Shown piece after piece: positions 36,030 through 44,793 of a stretch of DNA of 45,095 nt. The stretch comes from Microbulbifer hainanensis (lineage in GTDB: Bacteria > Pseudomonadota > Gammaproteobacteria > Pseudomonadales > Cellvibrionaceae): contig NZ_JACZCR010000030.1 of assembly GCF_014904735.1 (NCBI RefSeq), positions 1 to 45,095 on the forward strand, written 5' to 3'. Each line of letters begins with the position of its first letter. The stretch's first letter is position 1. Under the pieces are notes generated by a model. The model was not told the DNA's origin and searched no databases. It was given only the letters and a program-made list of their open reading frames with translations. The translations under genes and the position numbers were made by a program.

Positions 36030-38940
36030 AGCCTTCAACAATGCCAGCGGTAGAAGCCTGATCGGGCGTGTCGCGGCCAAGGAGACCAGCCTGTTCTTTG
36101 CATCGCCGGTAGCCTATCTGTTCCTCGCCAGCTTCGCGGCGGTGAGCTTGTTTGTATTCTTCTGGGGCGAGGCTTTTTTTGCCCGCAATATCGCCGATGT
36201 GCGGCCGCTGTTTGAATGGATGCCGCTATTGCTGATCTTCCTGTGCAGCGCGCTGACCATGCGCCTGTGGAGTGAAGAGCGCCGCAACGGCACACTGGAG
36301 CATGTACTCACCCAGCCCGCGCCCCTGTGGCAGTTTGTCCTCGGTAAGTTCGCGGCTTGCCTGGCACTGTTGGGAATCGCACTGGCGATTACCCTGCCGT
36401 TGCCCATTACCGTGTCAATGATCGGCGACCTGGACTGGGGGCCGGTCGTGGCCGGCTATGTGGCGACATTCCTGCTGGGCGCGGCCTACCTGAGTATTGG
36501 CCTGTTTGTCTCTGCGCGTGCCAGCAACCAGATTGTCAGCCTGATAGTCTCCTGTGCGCTGTGTGGTTTCTTCTACCTGCTCGGTGCGCCGATACTCACT
36601 GACCTGTTCAGTAATAGCGTCGCCGATATCCTGCGGGACCTGGGCACTGGCTCGCGCTTTGACGCCATTACCCGGGGGGTGATCGATCTGCGTGACCTCT
36701 ATTACTACCTGAGCCTGGTGGCCGTTTTCCTCGCCCTGAACACGCTGGTGCTCGAGCGCGAGCGCTGGGCCAGCGGCGGCGACGGCACCAATCGCCAGCG
36801 CTGGCGCGTCGTGACCGCACTGCTGGTCCTCAATGCACTCGGGGCTAACCTTTGGCTCGGCCAGATCCACAGCCTGCGCGCGGATATGACGGAAGGGCGC
36901 ATTTACTCCATTTCGCCGGCGACGAAACATGTTCTCGGGCAGTTGCGCGAGCCACTGTTGATCCGGGGTTATTTCAGCAGCAAGACGCACCCGCTGCTGG
37001 CGCCGCTGGTCCCCCAGATGCGTGACCTGCTGCGGGAATACCAGGTGGCTGGCAAGGGCAATGTGCGGGTCGAGTTTGTCGACCCTGAAAAAGCGCCAAA
37101 ACTGGAAGAGGAGGCCAACAAGAAGTATGGCATTGAGCCGGTGCCCTTCCAGGTGGCAGATCGCTACCAGTCTTCGATCGTCAGTTCCTATTTTGATGTA
37201 CTGGTGAAATATGGCGATGAATACAAGGTGCTGTCGTTTCGCGACCTGATCGAAATGAAGGCCAATACGGAAACCGATGTGGATGTGCAGTTGCGCAACC
37301 CCGAGCACGACGTGACCCGGGCCATCAAGAAAGTGATGCAGAGCTACCAGGCCGGCGGCAACCTCTTCGATACGGTGAAAGGTAAGCTGAAACTGACGGC
37401 CTATGTATCCGCCGACAACCGTTTGCCGCAACAGCTGGTGGACTTCAAACAGACTGTGCACCAGGTGGCCGCTGATCTGCAGAAAGACGCCGACGGCCGC
37501 CTCGCGGTGGAATTCGTCGATCCCGACGCAAACGGAGGCAAGGTCGCCAAGCAGATTGCCGCAGATTACGGTCTGGAGCCGATGGCGGTCGGGCTGGTCG
37601 GACGACCTTTCTATTTTTATCTGACTCTTTCCAGTGGCGACCAGATAGTACAGATCCCGATGGATGATCTGCAGAAGGCGACTCTGAAACGGAATTTCGA
37701 GGCCGGTATCAAGCGCTTTGCCAGCGGCTTCACCAAGACCGTTGCCCTGGTGACACCGCCGATGGATTACAGCCAGGGCTACGCCAACGGCCCGCGCTTT
37801 TCCGAGCTGGAAAAGCTGCTGGGTGGTGAGTTGAATGTGGAGCACGAGGACCTCAGCGATGGGCGCGTGTCCGGCGAAGCGGATATCCTGGTGCTGACAT
37901 CGCCGCGCAATCTCGACCAGAAGCAGCTGTTTGCCGTTGACCAGTTCCTGATGAAGGGCGGCACCGTGATGATCGCGACGTCCCCTTACAGTGCCTCCGT
38001 CAAAAACCGCAACCTGGCGGTCGAGCCGGTCCACAGTGGCATCGACCAGTGGCTTGCACATATGGGCCTGAAGATTGGGGGTAGCCTGGTACTCGATCCG
38101 CAGAACAGCGCTTTCCCGGTACCGGTGACCCGCAATATTGGCGGATTCCAGATGCAGGAACTGCGCATGCTCGACTACCCGTATTTTGTCGATGTGCGTG
38201 GGGAGGGCCTGAATGAGAGCAATCCCATTACTGCGGACCTGCCACAGGCGACCATGAGCTGGGCTTCGCCTATTGTCGTCGACAAAGAAAAGTCTTCGGG
38301 ACACAAGTTAACCCCACTGCTGCAGAGTTCGCCGGGCGCCTGGCTGTCAAGCAGCACTGATGTGATGCCGCGAATGCAGAATGGATCTGTCAGCGCATTC
38401 CAGCCGGAAGGTCAAACCGGCAGGCAGTTGCTTGGAGTGATCAGTGCCGGACGCTTTGACTCCTACTTTGCCGGCAAGCCGTCACCGCTCGCGGCCGCCG
38501 ATGCCGGCAAGAGCGGCGGCAACAAAGGCGCGGATGGCAGTGGCGAGTCAGGTGATAAGGGCCCGGATAAACTCGATGCCCTGTCCACGGAAATCACCCG
38601 TTCGCCGGAGTCGGCGCGGATCATCCTGTTCTCCTCCAATGATTTCCTGAATGACCAGGTTCTGCGCATGAGCGGCTCCGCCGCCGGCAGCGACTACCTG
38701 AACACGCTGCAGCTGGCGGCCAACAGCGTGGATTGGGCACTGGAGGATTCCGGGTTGATGTCGATCCGCTCACGCAGCCACTTCAATCGCACCCTGCCGG
38801 CCATGAAGCACAGCGCACAATTGTTCTGGGAGTACATGAACTATATCTGCGCGCTGCTGGCTCTCGGTCTGGTGGCCCTGGTTCAGATAATGCGCAAACG
38901 TGCGCGCCAGCGTCGCTACCAGCAGCTGCTGGCCAATTGA
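36019..38940 (+). CDS. ABC-2 permease fused to GldG-type auxiliary protein
   Basis: A 973-residue fusion. Residues 1 to about 245 form a GldF-type ABC-2 permease with six transmembrane segments, for example VAYLFLASFAAVSLFVFFWG and IVSLIVSCALCGFFYLLGAP. A further helix (VVTALLVLNALGANLWLG) leads into a large extracytoplasmic GldG-like domain (TEGRIYSISPATKHVLGQL, then VEFVDPEKAPKLEEEANKKYG). A second IFT/DUF4350-like part follows (LVLTSPRNLDQKQLFAVDQF), with a C-terminal membrane anchor near residue 945. In Bacteroidetes GldF and GldG are separate. GGAGGAG lies 9 bases before the ATG. A low-complexity Gly/Ala/Lys linker lies near residues 825-855. Confidence 0.88.
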   Translation: MQPEAFNNASGRSLIGRVAAKETSLFFASPVAYLFLASFAAVSLFVFFWGEAFFARNIADVRPLFEWMPLLLIFLCSALTMRLWSEERRNGTLEHVLTQPAPLWQFVLGKFAACLALLGIALAITLPLPITVSMIGDLDWGPVVAGYVATFLLGAAYLSIGLFVSARASNQIVSLIVSCALCGFFYLLGAPILTDLFSNSVADILRDLGTGSRFDAITRGVIDLRDLYYYLSLVAVFLALNTLVLERERWASGGDGTNRQRWRVVTALLVLNALGANLWLGQIHSLRADMTEGRIYSISPATKHVLGQLREPLLIRGYFSSKTHPLLAPLVPQMRDLLREYQVAGKGNVRVEFVDPEKAPKLEEEANKKYGIEPVPFQVADRYQSSIVSSYFDVLVKYGDEYKVLSFRDLIEMKANTETDVDVQLRNPEHDVTRAIKKVMQSYQAGGNLFDTVKGKLKLTAYVSADNRLPQQLVDFKQTVHQVAADLQKDADGRLAVEFVDPDANGGKVAKQIAADYGLEPMAVGLVGRPFYFYLTLSSGDQIVQIPMDDLQKATLKRNFEAGIKRFASGFTKTVALVTPPMDYSQGYANGPRFSELEKLLGGELNVEHEDLSDGRVSGEADILVLTSPRNLDQKQLFAVDQFLMKGGTVMIATSPYSASVKNRNLAVEPVHSGIDQWLAHMGLKIGGSLVLDPQNSAFPVPVTRNIGGFQMQELRMLDYPYFVDVRGEGLNESNPITADLPQATMSWASPIVVDKEKSSGHKLTPLLQSSPGAWLSSSTDVMPRMQNGSVSAFQPEGQTGRQLLGVISAGRFDSYFAGKPSPLAAADAGKSGGNKGADGSGESGDKGPDKLDALSTEITRSPESARIILFSSNDFLNDQVLRMSGSAAGSDYLNTLQLAANSVDWALEDSGLMSIRSRSHFNRTLPAMKHSAQLFWEYMNYICALLALGLVALVQIMRKRARQRRYQQLLAN

Positions 38941-38955
38941 GGGAGGAATCGACTG

Positions 38956-39915
38956 ATGAAGAAACTGCAAACATACCTCAGCGGATTTCTCGCCCTGCAG
39001 GTACTGCTGGCTATGGGGCTGTTCTGGAGCCAGCTGCACCAGCGGGCCGCGCAGCAAAAAAGTGAGATACTACTGACCGTTGCGCCGGACAAGGTGCAGC
39101 GGCTGGAAATCAGTAGCGGCGATAAAGCCGTTACCTTGGTCAAGCGTGATGGGAAATGGCTGTTGCCAGACCTGAACAGCTTGCCGGTTGACGTCACCAA
39201 GCTGAACGTCCTGCTCGACAGGCTAGAAAATTTGAAAGCCAACTGGCCGGTGGCAACCACCAGTTCGGCGCAGGAGCGCTTTGCCGTGGCAGAGGAAAAG
39301 TTTCAGAAACGCGTGCGGCTCTATGGTGCCGGCAAGGACAGCAAGCCATTGCAGGAACTCTATATCGGTACCTCACCGGGTTTCCGCAAAGTGCACTTGC
39401 GCCGTGCCGGCGAGGATGCCATCTATGCCGTCACTTTGAGTAGTTTTGAGATCCCTGACGGTGCCGATAGCTGGATGGACAAGCAGCTACTGGCGGCGGG
39501 GCCGGTGAAGGCGATCAAAGGGCCGGACTACCAGCTGTCCAAGGCGGGTGGCAAGTGGCAATTTGGCTCCGGCGATACCAGTGTCGATAGCGCCAAGGCC
39601 GCAGACCTGGCCGGTGCGCTGGCCAACCTGAAGGTAATCAAGCCTGCGGATAAACTGCCGGAAGGCGAGGGCATCAAGCTGGCGGTGACTAGCGACAAGG
39701 GCGATCTAAACTACCTTTTCAGCAAGGACAAGGATCACTTCTACGTAAGCCGTGCCGACCAGCCGCAGACGTTTGAGGTGTCGCGGCAGGAGTACGATCG
39801 AATTGCCGCTATTCGCAACCAGCAGCTGGTGCGAAAGGTCGTGGATAATGCGGAACAGACTGCTGGCAAGAAAGTCGAGACCGCAACCAAGGAGAAGGCC
39901 TCCGCACATAGCTGA
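38956..39915 (+). CDS. DUF4340 domain-containing protein, ABC cassette partner
   Basis: A 319-residue protein anchored by one N-terminal helix (YLSGFLALQVLLAMGLFW), the rest facing the periplasm. DUF4340 features include KVQRLEISSGDKAVTLVKRDGKW and the repeat-like FELSSFEIPDGADSW-type segment (LSSFEIPDGADSWMDKQLL), then LSKAGGKWQFGSGD. The family is found almost only next to GldA/GldFG-type cassettes, as here: the gap to the permease fusion is 15 bases with AGGGAGGAA before the ATG. The role is unknown. The C-terminal tail is Lys/Thr/Ala-rich and disordered. A terminator follows. Confidence 0.88.
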   Translation: MKKLQTYLSGFLALQVLLAMGLFWSQLHQRAAQQKSEILLTVAPDKVQRLEISSGDKAVTLVKRDGKWLLPDLNSLPVDVTKLNVLLDRLENLKANWPVATTSSAQERFAVAEEKFQKRVRLYGAGKDSKPLQELYIGTSPGFRKVHLRRAGEDAIYAVTLSSFEIPDGADSWMDKQLLAAGPVKAIKGPDYQLSKAGGKWQFGSGDTSVDSAKAADLAGALANLKVIKPADKLPEGEGIKLAVTSDKGDLNYLFSKDKDHFYVSRADQPQTFEVSRQEYDRIAAIRNQQLVRKVVDNAEQTAGKKVETATKEKASAHS

Positions 39916-39945
39916 GACTTCGTCAGGTAACACTGTCAAAATACG

Positions 39946-39973
39946 AAGGGCGGCCCCAGGGCCACCCTTTTTT
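39946..39973 (+). terminator. Intrinsic terminator of the ABC cassette
   Basis: AAGGGCGGCC (39946-39955) pairs with GGCCACCCTT (39960-39969) with one C-A mismatch and a 4-base loop. The stem is followed by a run of T residues to 39973. It ends the three-gene operon. Confidence 0.7.
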
Positions 39974-40036
39974 GTGGAGATGATAGCCGGAGAACGGTAT
40001 TGGAATCTGGGTGCAAAAATCCGAAATTGCAGATCG

Positions 40037-40058
40037 AATAATTTCTACTAATGTAGAG
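40037..40058 (+). repeat. Solitary Cas12a (type V-A) CRISPR repeat-like sequence
   Basis: The stretch AATTTCTACTAATGTAGA (40040-40057) matches the conserved 3' core of Cas12a direct repeats at every position outside the variable loop. TCTAC (40044-40048) and GTAGA (40053-40057) form the stem with loop TAAT, and the preceding AATA also matches many natural V-A repeats. The base after the stem is G rather than the usual T. Only one copy exists in the window, with no regular spacing and no cas genes, so this is not a CRISPR array. It may be a relic, an RNA regulator or a coincidence. Confidence 0.5.
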
Positions 40059-40071
40059 TAAGTTGCGCTGC

Positions 40072-40105
40072 ATCCTGCTGGTAGGATATCGCGCCACCTG
40101 GGCGC
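40072..40105 (+). other. Two small hairpins after the Cas12a-like repeat
   Basis: ATCCT (40072-40076) pairs with AGGAT (40083-40087), and GCGCC (40091-40095) pairs with GGCGC (40101-40105). With the TCTAC/GTAGA stem, three stems follow one another within 62 bases, between an upstream terminator and the DUF805 gene. This is compatible with a small structured RNA. The remaining bases to 40164 hold nothing else recognisable. Confidence 0.35.
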
Positions 40106-40164
40106 GGCTGGGCGGCTTTAACGATTCAATGAATACATTACTCTAACAACAATGATGGGTTTCT

Positions 40165-40605
40165 ATGGAAGGCAATCCTTACACTCCACCTCAATCTAGC
40201 TTGCATGGCGATACGCCGGAGTCCGCCACGGGTAATAAGGCTGGAGGCTCAGTGTTCCAGATCTTTTTTTCGACCAGAGGACGCATGTCGAGAAAAGTCT
40301 ATCTTCTGTTTATCATTTTGCCGCTGCTTTCAGTGTATTTTCTGATGGGTATCTTTTTAGGGTTTTTCCCGGAAAGGCTGGATCAGATGGTGATTTTATA
40401 TTTGGTCTTTACCGTAGTGGCGGGCTGGATTTCGGTCGTAACGCTGATCAAGCGTATTCACGATTTCGGCAAGAGCGGCTGGTATTGTCTTTTGAGTATC
40501 TTCCCGTATGTGGGTGTTCTTTTTTTGCTGATTTTTATATCCATGCCGGGTAATAAAGGCCCGAACAAGTACGGACCTGATCCGAAAGGAAGCCGTCCAG
40601 GATAA
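40165..40605 (+). CDS. DUF805 family membrane protein
   Basis: A 146-residue inner-membrane protein. The N-terminal cytoplasmic part (NPYTPPQSSLHG) is followed by FQIFFSTRGRMSRKVYLLFI, the usual DUF805 entry, then three or four helices. The conserved loop RIHDFGKSGWYCLLSIFPYVGV and the tail KGPNKYGPDP are diagnostic. The function is unknown. The coding sequence looks more AT-rich than its upstream neighbours, which hints at different ancestry. The ATG has no strong ribosome site. Confidence 0.9.
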   Translation: MEGNPYTPPQSSLHGDTPESATGNKAGGSVFQIFFSTRGRMSRKVYLLFIILPLLSVYFLMGIFLGFFPERLDQMVILYLVFTVVAGWISVVTLIKRIHDFGKSGWYCLLSIFPYVGVLFLLIFISMPGNKGPNKYGPDPKGSRPG

Positions 40606-40707
40606 TGGCGGACACCAAGCTTTATTACTGACCGATCGACGGGCACCACAACCCGGAGTCCAGTTGCGGGATTTCAGTGACGTGGTTTCGGTGGAAGGTT
40701 CCTGGAC

Positions 40708-41181
40708 CTAACGACCCTGCTTCAAATCAAAATAAGCGCCATTGGTCAGTGCTTTCAGGTCAGCCGGCGCGAGTTCAATTTCCAGTCCGCGGCGGCCCGC
40801 GCTGACAAATATGGTCGCATACTCTATAGCCGAACTGTCGATAAAGGTATTCAGGCGTTTTTTCTGCCCGAGTGGGCTGACTCCGCCCAGTACATAGCCG
40901 GTGGAACGCTCGACATCTGCCCGTTCAGCCATAGTGGCTTTCTTTGCGCCGGCCGCCTTGGCCACCTGTTTCATGCTCAACATGGATGAAACCGGGACTA
41001 CAGCAACGACGAGGTTGCCGCTATCGAGGCGCACCACCAGCGTCTTAAAAACCCGTGACTCCGCAATGCCCAGTTTTTCCGCGGCTTCCAGACCGAACGA
41101 ATCACTCGCCGGGTCATGGGCGTATTCGTGGACCTTGTGCGCAATTTTGGCTTGCCTGGCCGCATTGATTCCTGGAGTCAT
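40708..41181 (-). CDS. ybaK: Cys-tRNA(Pro) deacylase YbaK
   Basis: Trans-editing hydrolase that clears cysteine from misacylated tRNA-Pro, acting in the cytoplasm. The 157 residues have the YbaK arrangement: DSFGLEAAEKLGIAESRVFKTLVV, with the essential Lys at position 46, and STGYVLGGVSPLGQKKRLNTF (core GYVLGGVSPLGQKKRL). The length is standard. It is monocistronic; its stop codon abuts the end of a short unexplained open stretch on the other strand. Confidence 0.92.
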   Translation of the reverse strand: MTPGINAARQAKIAHKVHEYAHDPASDSFGLEAAEKLGIAESRVFKTLVVRLDSGNLVVAVVPVSSMLSMKQVAKAAGAKKATMAERADVERSTGYVLGGVSPLGQKKRLNTFIDSSAIEYATIFVSAGRRGLEIELAPADLKALTNGAYFDLKQGR

Positions 41182-41388
41182 TGTAAGCTTCCGCGTTTGG
41201 GGCCGGCTGGCAGTGGTGTGGTTTATGTCATCGCTATTCCGCGGTTGGCGAAAACTCGCAGTGGGATAAGCAGTCCGCAGGGCAGATCCGGAAGTTGGTT
41301 AATGCAGAGGCAGTGCAGTGAACGAATGGCGGATACTGGCTTCGAGTCAACGCTCCAGTGGCGACATAATCACCGCTGGAGTTTCGAT

Positions 41389-41703
41389 TTAATTAATTTC
41401 CAGGTTGCCGTTTTTATTTTGGCTGTAAACGGTGACCGGCAGTGCGACGGTATCGGTTATTGCCGATGCAACACCGTCGAACACGTAATAGCCAAGCAGC
41501 CAGTCGAAGTTGATGGAATCGCTGTTGGAATTCAGTTTGCACACGTTGTAGGAGACTCCGCTGTAAATCCTCGGCATGACCTGGCAGTTGGTCTTGTCCT
41601 TTTTCAGGTTGTCGGCAATTTCGCGATCCGAGTGGGACAGGGTAGTCACAGTGCCGCAGGCGGTGAGCGGCAAAATCGCTAGCAGGGTCCAGAACAGTTT
41701 CAT
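41389..41703 (-). CDS. YceK/YidQ family lipoprotein
   Basis: A 104-residue predicted lipoprotein with lipobox LTAC and lipidated Cys16. The C-terminal half shows the family traits: MPRIYSGVSYNVCKL, then GYYVFDGVASAITDTVALPVTV, where the DTxxLPxT element is conserved. Function is unknown. The ATG at 41703 is supported by AAGGAG about 10 bases upstream; an in-frame upstream extension is not. A weak stem (CTCCAG 41353-41358 / CTGGAG 41376-41381) lies just downstream of its end. Confidence 0.82.
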   Translation of the reverse strand: MKLFWTLLAILPLTACGTVTTLSHSDREIADNLKKDKTNCQVMPRIYSGVSYNVCKLNSNSDSINFDWLLGYYVFDGVASAITDTVALPVTVYSQNKNGNLEIN

Positions 41704-41878
41704 ATCAGCAATTCTCCTTGGTGCAATTGGGTTTTGTGGCATTCAGTTACTTTTGGCCACCCCGGATCCGGCCGGCCCGATGAGTGGGAACAATACTACC
41801 ACCCGGTTGTGATTTTGGGGGGCTAGTCATATGGGCGCAATGCAAACGGCCGGGATGCGTTAATCGATACGGGCACAA

Positions 41879-41904
41879 AAAAGGCAGCCAAAGGGCTGCC
41901 TTTT
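41879..41904 (-). terminator. Intrinsic terminator of the M13 peptidase gene
   Basis: An 11-bp perfect stem (41879-41889 with 41894-41904, loop AAAG) is followed on the minus strand by a T-tract. It lies 16 bases past the stop codon. Confidence 0.88.
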
Positions 41905-41920
41905 CGATCATCGCGACCTG

Positions 41921-44005
41921 TTACCAGACTTTGACCCGCTGCTCTGGGGGCAGGTACAGGGTGTCGCCGGGGTTGATGTTGAATGCCTTGTACCAGGGGT
42001 CCAGATTGCGCACGGTCAGAGCGCGATACATGCCCGGGGCATGGCCGTCGGTAGCGATACGCTGGCGCAGTGCCTTGTCGCGCATCTTGGTGGCCCAGGT
42101 CTGGGCAAAAGCGATAAAGAAACGCTGATCACCGGTAAGACCGTCGATGACGGGCGCCTGTTTACCGTGCAGGGAAGCTTTGTAGGCATCGTAGGCAGCG
42201 GCCAGGCCGGCCACGTCGGCAATGTTCTCGCCCAGGGTCAGCTTGCCGTTCACGTGCAGGTCCGGGAAGGGCTGGTAACGGTCGAACTGTTTTGCCAGGG
42301 CATCCCCCTGCTTGCCGAAACGGGCGAAGTCGGCCTTGGTCCACCAGTTCCGCATGGCGCCGGTGGAGTCGAAAGCGGCCCCGTTGTTGTCGAAGCTGTG
42401 GCTGATCTCATGGCCGATGACGGCACCGATGGCACCATAGTTGTAAGCGTCGTCGGCCGCCGGGTCGAAGAAGGGCGGTTGCAGTATCCCTGCCGGAAAG
42501 TTCAGGGCGTTCTGTACCGGCAAGTTGACGGCGTTGACGATCTGCGCGTTCATCCACCATTCGCCCTTGTCTTGGGGCTTGCCGATCTTGGCCAGCTGCT
42601 GGGCCGTTTTCACCTTCTCGCCGTTGACTTCATTGGCATAGGCATTGTCGGCATCCACCTTGTAGCTGCTGTAGTCGCGCCACTTGTCGGGGTAGCCGAC
42701 ACCCACCACCAGGGAGTTCACTTTGGCCAGGGCCTCCTTCTTGGTGGACGGGGCCATCCAGTCCAGCGCTTTGACGCGGCGACCGAAGGCGTCGATGATC
42801 TGGTCGGTCATGTTCTGGACCTTGGCCTTGGCGGAAGCCGGGAAGTACTCGGCTACATAGGCCTTGCCCACGGCATCTCCCAGATACTCATCCAGGGCAC
42901 TCAGGGCCCGCTTGTCCCGGCTGCGCTGTTTGGGAGTACCGGACAGGGTGGTGCCGTAGAAGGCGAAATGGGCCCGATCGATGGCAGAGGGCAGCACGTC
43001 GGCGTGGCTGTTTATCTGGTGAAATACTAGCCAGTCTTTCCAGGACTGCAGCGGCTCGGAAGCCACCAGGGCCGCCAGGCCGGGAATAGAGCCGGCATGG
43101 TAGGCAGCAAAGCGCTGCTGCTGGCCGAGGTCGGCGGCTTTGAAAAAGGCCTGCCAGTCGATTCCAGGAGCCTTTTTGGCAAAGTCGCTGCGGTTCCAGA
43201 CACCGGAAGACTTGGCAAAGTCCTCGCTGTCGGCGCGGCTGGCATGGGCCTTGGCGATCTTGGTCTCCAGGGCAAAGATACGGTCGGCGCGCTCGGCGGC
43301 GTGGTCGATGCCGGCCTTCTTCAGCAGCGTCTCGATATAGGCGCGATAGGCTTTGCGGAGTTCCTGCATCTTCGGATCGTCGGAGAGGTAATACTCGCGC
43401 TCCGGCAATCCCAGGCCGCCCTGCAGTATGTAGGGCAGCACCTCACCCGGCGTCGCCAGGCCCTGGGTCACGAAGAGACCGAACAGGTTTTCGGTAGAGA
43501 AATCGGTGGCGTTGAGGGGATCGACGTCGGCGCGCAGGTTGGCACCCAGCACGGCAGACAGCTGGTCTTTATTTTTGATGGCGGCATAGCGGGCAAGGTC
43601 GGCCTGGATCGGCTTCATGCCAGCGGCATCGATAGCGGCCGTGTCCATATAAGCGTGGTAAAAGTTCGCGATGCGGGCATCGTCCGAGCCGGCGGGATGC
43701 TTTTCCCTGACCAGCTTGTCGATCAGTTCAGCTCTGTGCTTTTCCGTCGCGTTGAAGGCCTCGAGGAAAGAGCCCGTGGAGGAACGGTCGTCGGGAATCT
43801 TGGTGGTCTTCATCCAGTTGCCATTGGCATAACCGTAGAAGTCATCGCCGGGCTTGACCGATTTGTCCATCGCCTTGACATCGATACCGATATCCGCTTT
43901 TTCCTGTGTGGCACTGGCTGCAGCAGCCACACTGATCTGGCAGACACTCAAGCCTCCCAGTACCGTCGCACCCGTAACGAGGACGGTAGCCATTCGTTTC
44001 AACAT
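41921..44005 (-). CDS. M13-family zinc metallopeptidase (PepO/neprilysin-like), exported
   Basis: A 694-residue neprilysin-type endopeptidase with a signal peptide (to about residue 30, VAAAASA). The zinc site is HEISH at 532-536, and the third ligand is Glu593 in GENIADVAGL (with Asp597). NAFYxP-type and WWMNAQIVNAVNLPVQNALNFPAGIL segments precede it (core NLPVQNALNFPAGILQPPFF), as in M13 enzymes. The terminal PGDTLYLPPEQRVKVW differs from the usual CRVW ending by lacking the cysteine. The ATG at 44005 has AAGG about 9 bases upstream. It probably degrades oligopeptides in the periplasm. Confidence 0.93.
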   Translation of the reverse strand: MLKRMATVLVTGATVLGGLSVCQISVAAAASATQEKADIGIDVKAMDKSVKPGDDFYGYANGNWMKTTKIPDDRSSTGSFLEAFNATEKHRAELIDKLVREKHPAGSDDARIANFYHAYMDTAAIDAAGMKPIQADLARYAAIKNKDQLSAVLGANLRADVDPLNATDFSTENLFGLFVTQGLATPGEVLPYILQGGLGLPEREYYLSDDPKMQELRKAYRAYIETLLKKAGIDHAAERADRIFALETKIAKAHASRADSEDFAKSSGVWNRSDFAKKAPGIDWQAFFKAADLGQQQRFAAYHAGSIPGLAALVASEPLQSWKDWLVFHQINSHADVLPSAIDRAHFAFYGTTLSGTPKQRSRDKRALSALDEYLGDAVGKAYVAEYFPASAKAKVQNMTDQIIDAFGRRVKALDWMAPSTKKEALAKVNSLVVGVGYPDKWRDYSSYKVDADNAYANEVNGEKVKTAQQLAKIGKPQDKGEWWMNAQIVNAVNLPVQNALNFPAGILQPPFFDPAADDAYNYGAIGAVIGHEISHSFDNNGAAFDSTGAMRNWWTKADFARFGKQGDALAKQFDRYQPFPDLHVNGKLTLGENIADVAGLAAAYDAYKASLHGKQAPVIDGLTGDQRFFIAFAQTWATKMRDKALRQRIATDGHAPGMYRALTVRNLDPWYKAFNINPGDTLYLPPEQRVKVW

Positions 44006-44231
44006 AGGGCTTACCTTAAGTGGTGAGGGGCCAAAATATTCGGCTTCACTGTAACGCTGAAAGGAATTGGCGGGCAATAGAGTGGGAGAGTGTTCGCGGT
44101 GTACGGTTGTCTCAGCAAGTTCTGCTGACGCTCTGATCGTACAGAGCCCGGTTCCAGCCGGGCCGCTTGGCTGCGTTGCCAATACCGCCGGGGGAATAGA
44201 GTATTCTGGTGACCCCGGCGGCGGTTTCCGG

Positions 44232-44612
44232 TCAGCCGATCCGGTGCAGGGCACAGATCTTGTTGCCGGACGGATCGCGCAGGTAGGCCAGGTAGAGCTT
44301 GCCTATAGCGCCCTGGCGCACGCCGGGCGGATCTTCACATTCAGTACCGCCATTGGCGAGACCGGCGGCGTGCCAGGCGTCTGCCATCTCGGGGCTCTCA
44401 GCCGCAAAGCCGATAGTGCTGCCGTTGCCGTGACACGCCGGCTCGCCGTCGATGGGTTTGCTGATCGCGAAGACGCCGCTTTTGGTGAAGTAAAAGCAGC
44501 GGCCTTTTTCATCGATCGTACCTGGCTCGTGGCCCATGGCACCCAGTACGGCATCGTAAAACGCCTTGGATTCCTGAATATCGTTCGCGCCGATCATGAT
44601 GTGACTGAACAT
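44232..44612 (-). CDS. VOC-family glyoxalase-like protein
   Basis: A 126-residue vicinal oxygen chelate protein with FSHIMIGANDIQESKAFYDAVL at the N-terminus, placing the first His, and DPSGNKICALHRIG at the C-terminus. These ends match glyoxalase/bleomycin-resistance members with one VOC module pair. The substrate is unknown. GAGGAG stands 8 bases before the ATG. It is 226 bases upstream of the M13 gene, on the same strand. Confidence 0.88.
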   Translation of the reverse strand: MFSHIMIGANDIQESKAFYDAVLGAMGHEPGTIDEKGRCFYFTKSGVFAISKPIDGEPACHGNGSTIGFAAESPEMADAWHAAGLANGGTECEDPPGVRQGAIGKLYLAYLRDPSGNKICALHRIG

Positions 44613-44793
44613 TGATATGCTCCTCGTTGAAACGAGCGGAAACTATAAGATAGATACGATCTCGTGTCGCGCGGATGGGAAAATTTCTAGGCGCTAGCGA
44701 AGGTAACGTGATTGCGGGTTTTCAGTATCGTCAGATTGCGAATGGTGTACCTGATTGCGGTATATTGAAATTTCTTTCGCTAATTTGAAAGCC

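Noticed and set aside
35082..39915. Gliding motility locus
   Set aside because: Only GldA, GldF and GldG-like parts are present; the other gliding genes are absent, and the cassette occurs in non-gliding bacteria.
40037..40164. CRISPR array
   Set aside because: Only one repeat-like unit is present, with no second copy at spacer distance and no cas genes in the window.
40615..40711. Possible C-terminal remnant of a gene, open on the plus strand and ending VVSVEGSWT
   Set aside because: It is under 100 bases past the DUF805 stop, has no start or recognisable domain, and its stop only happens to abut the ybaK stop.
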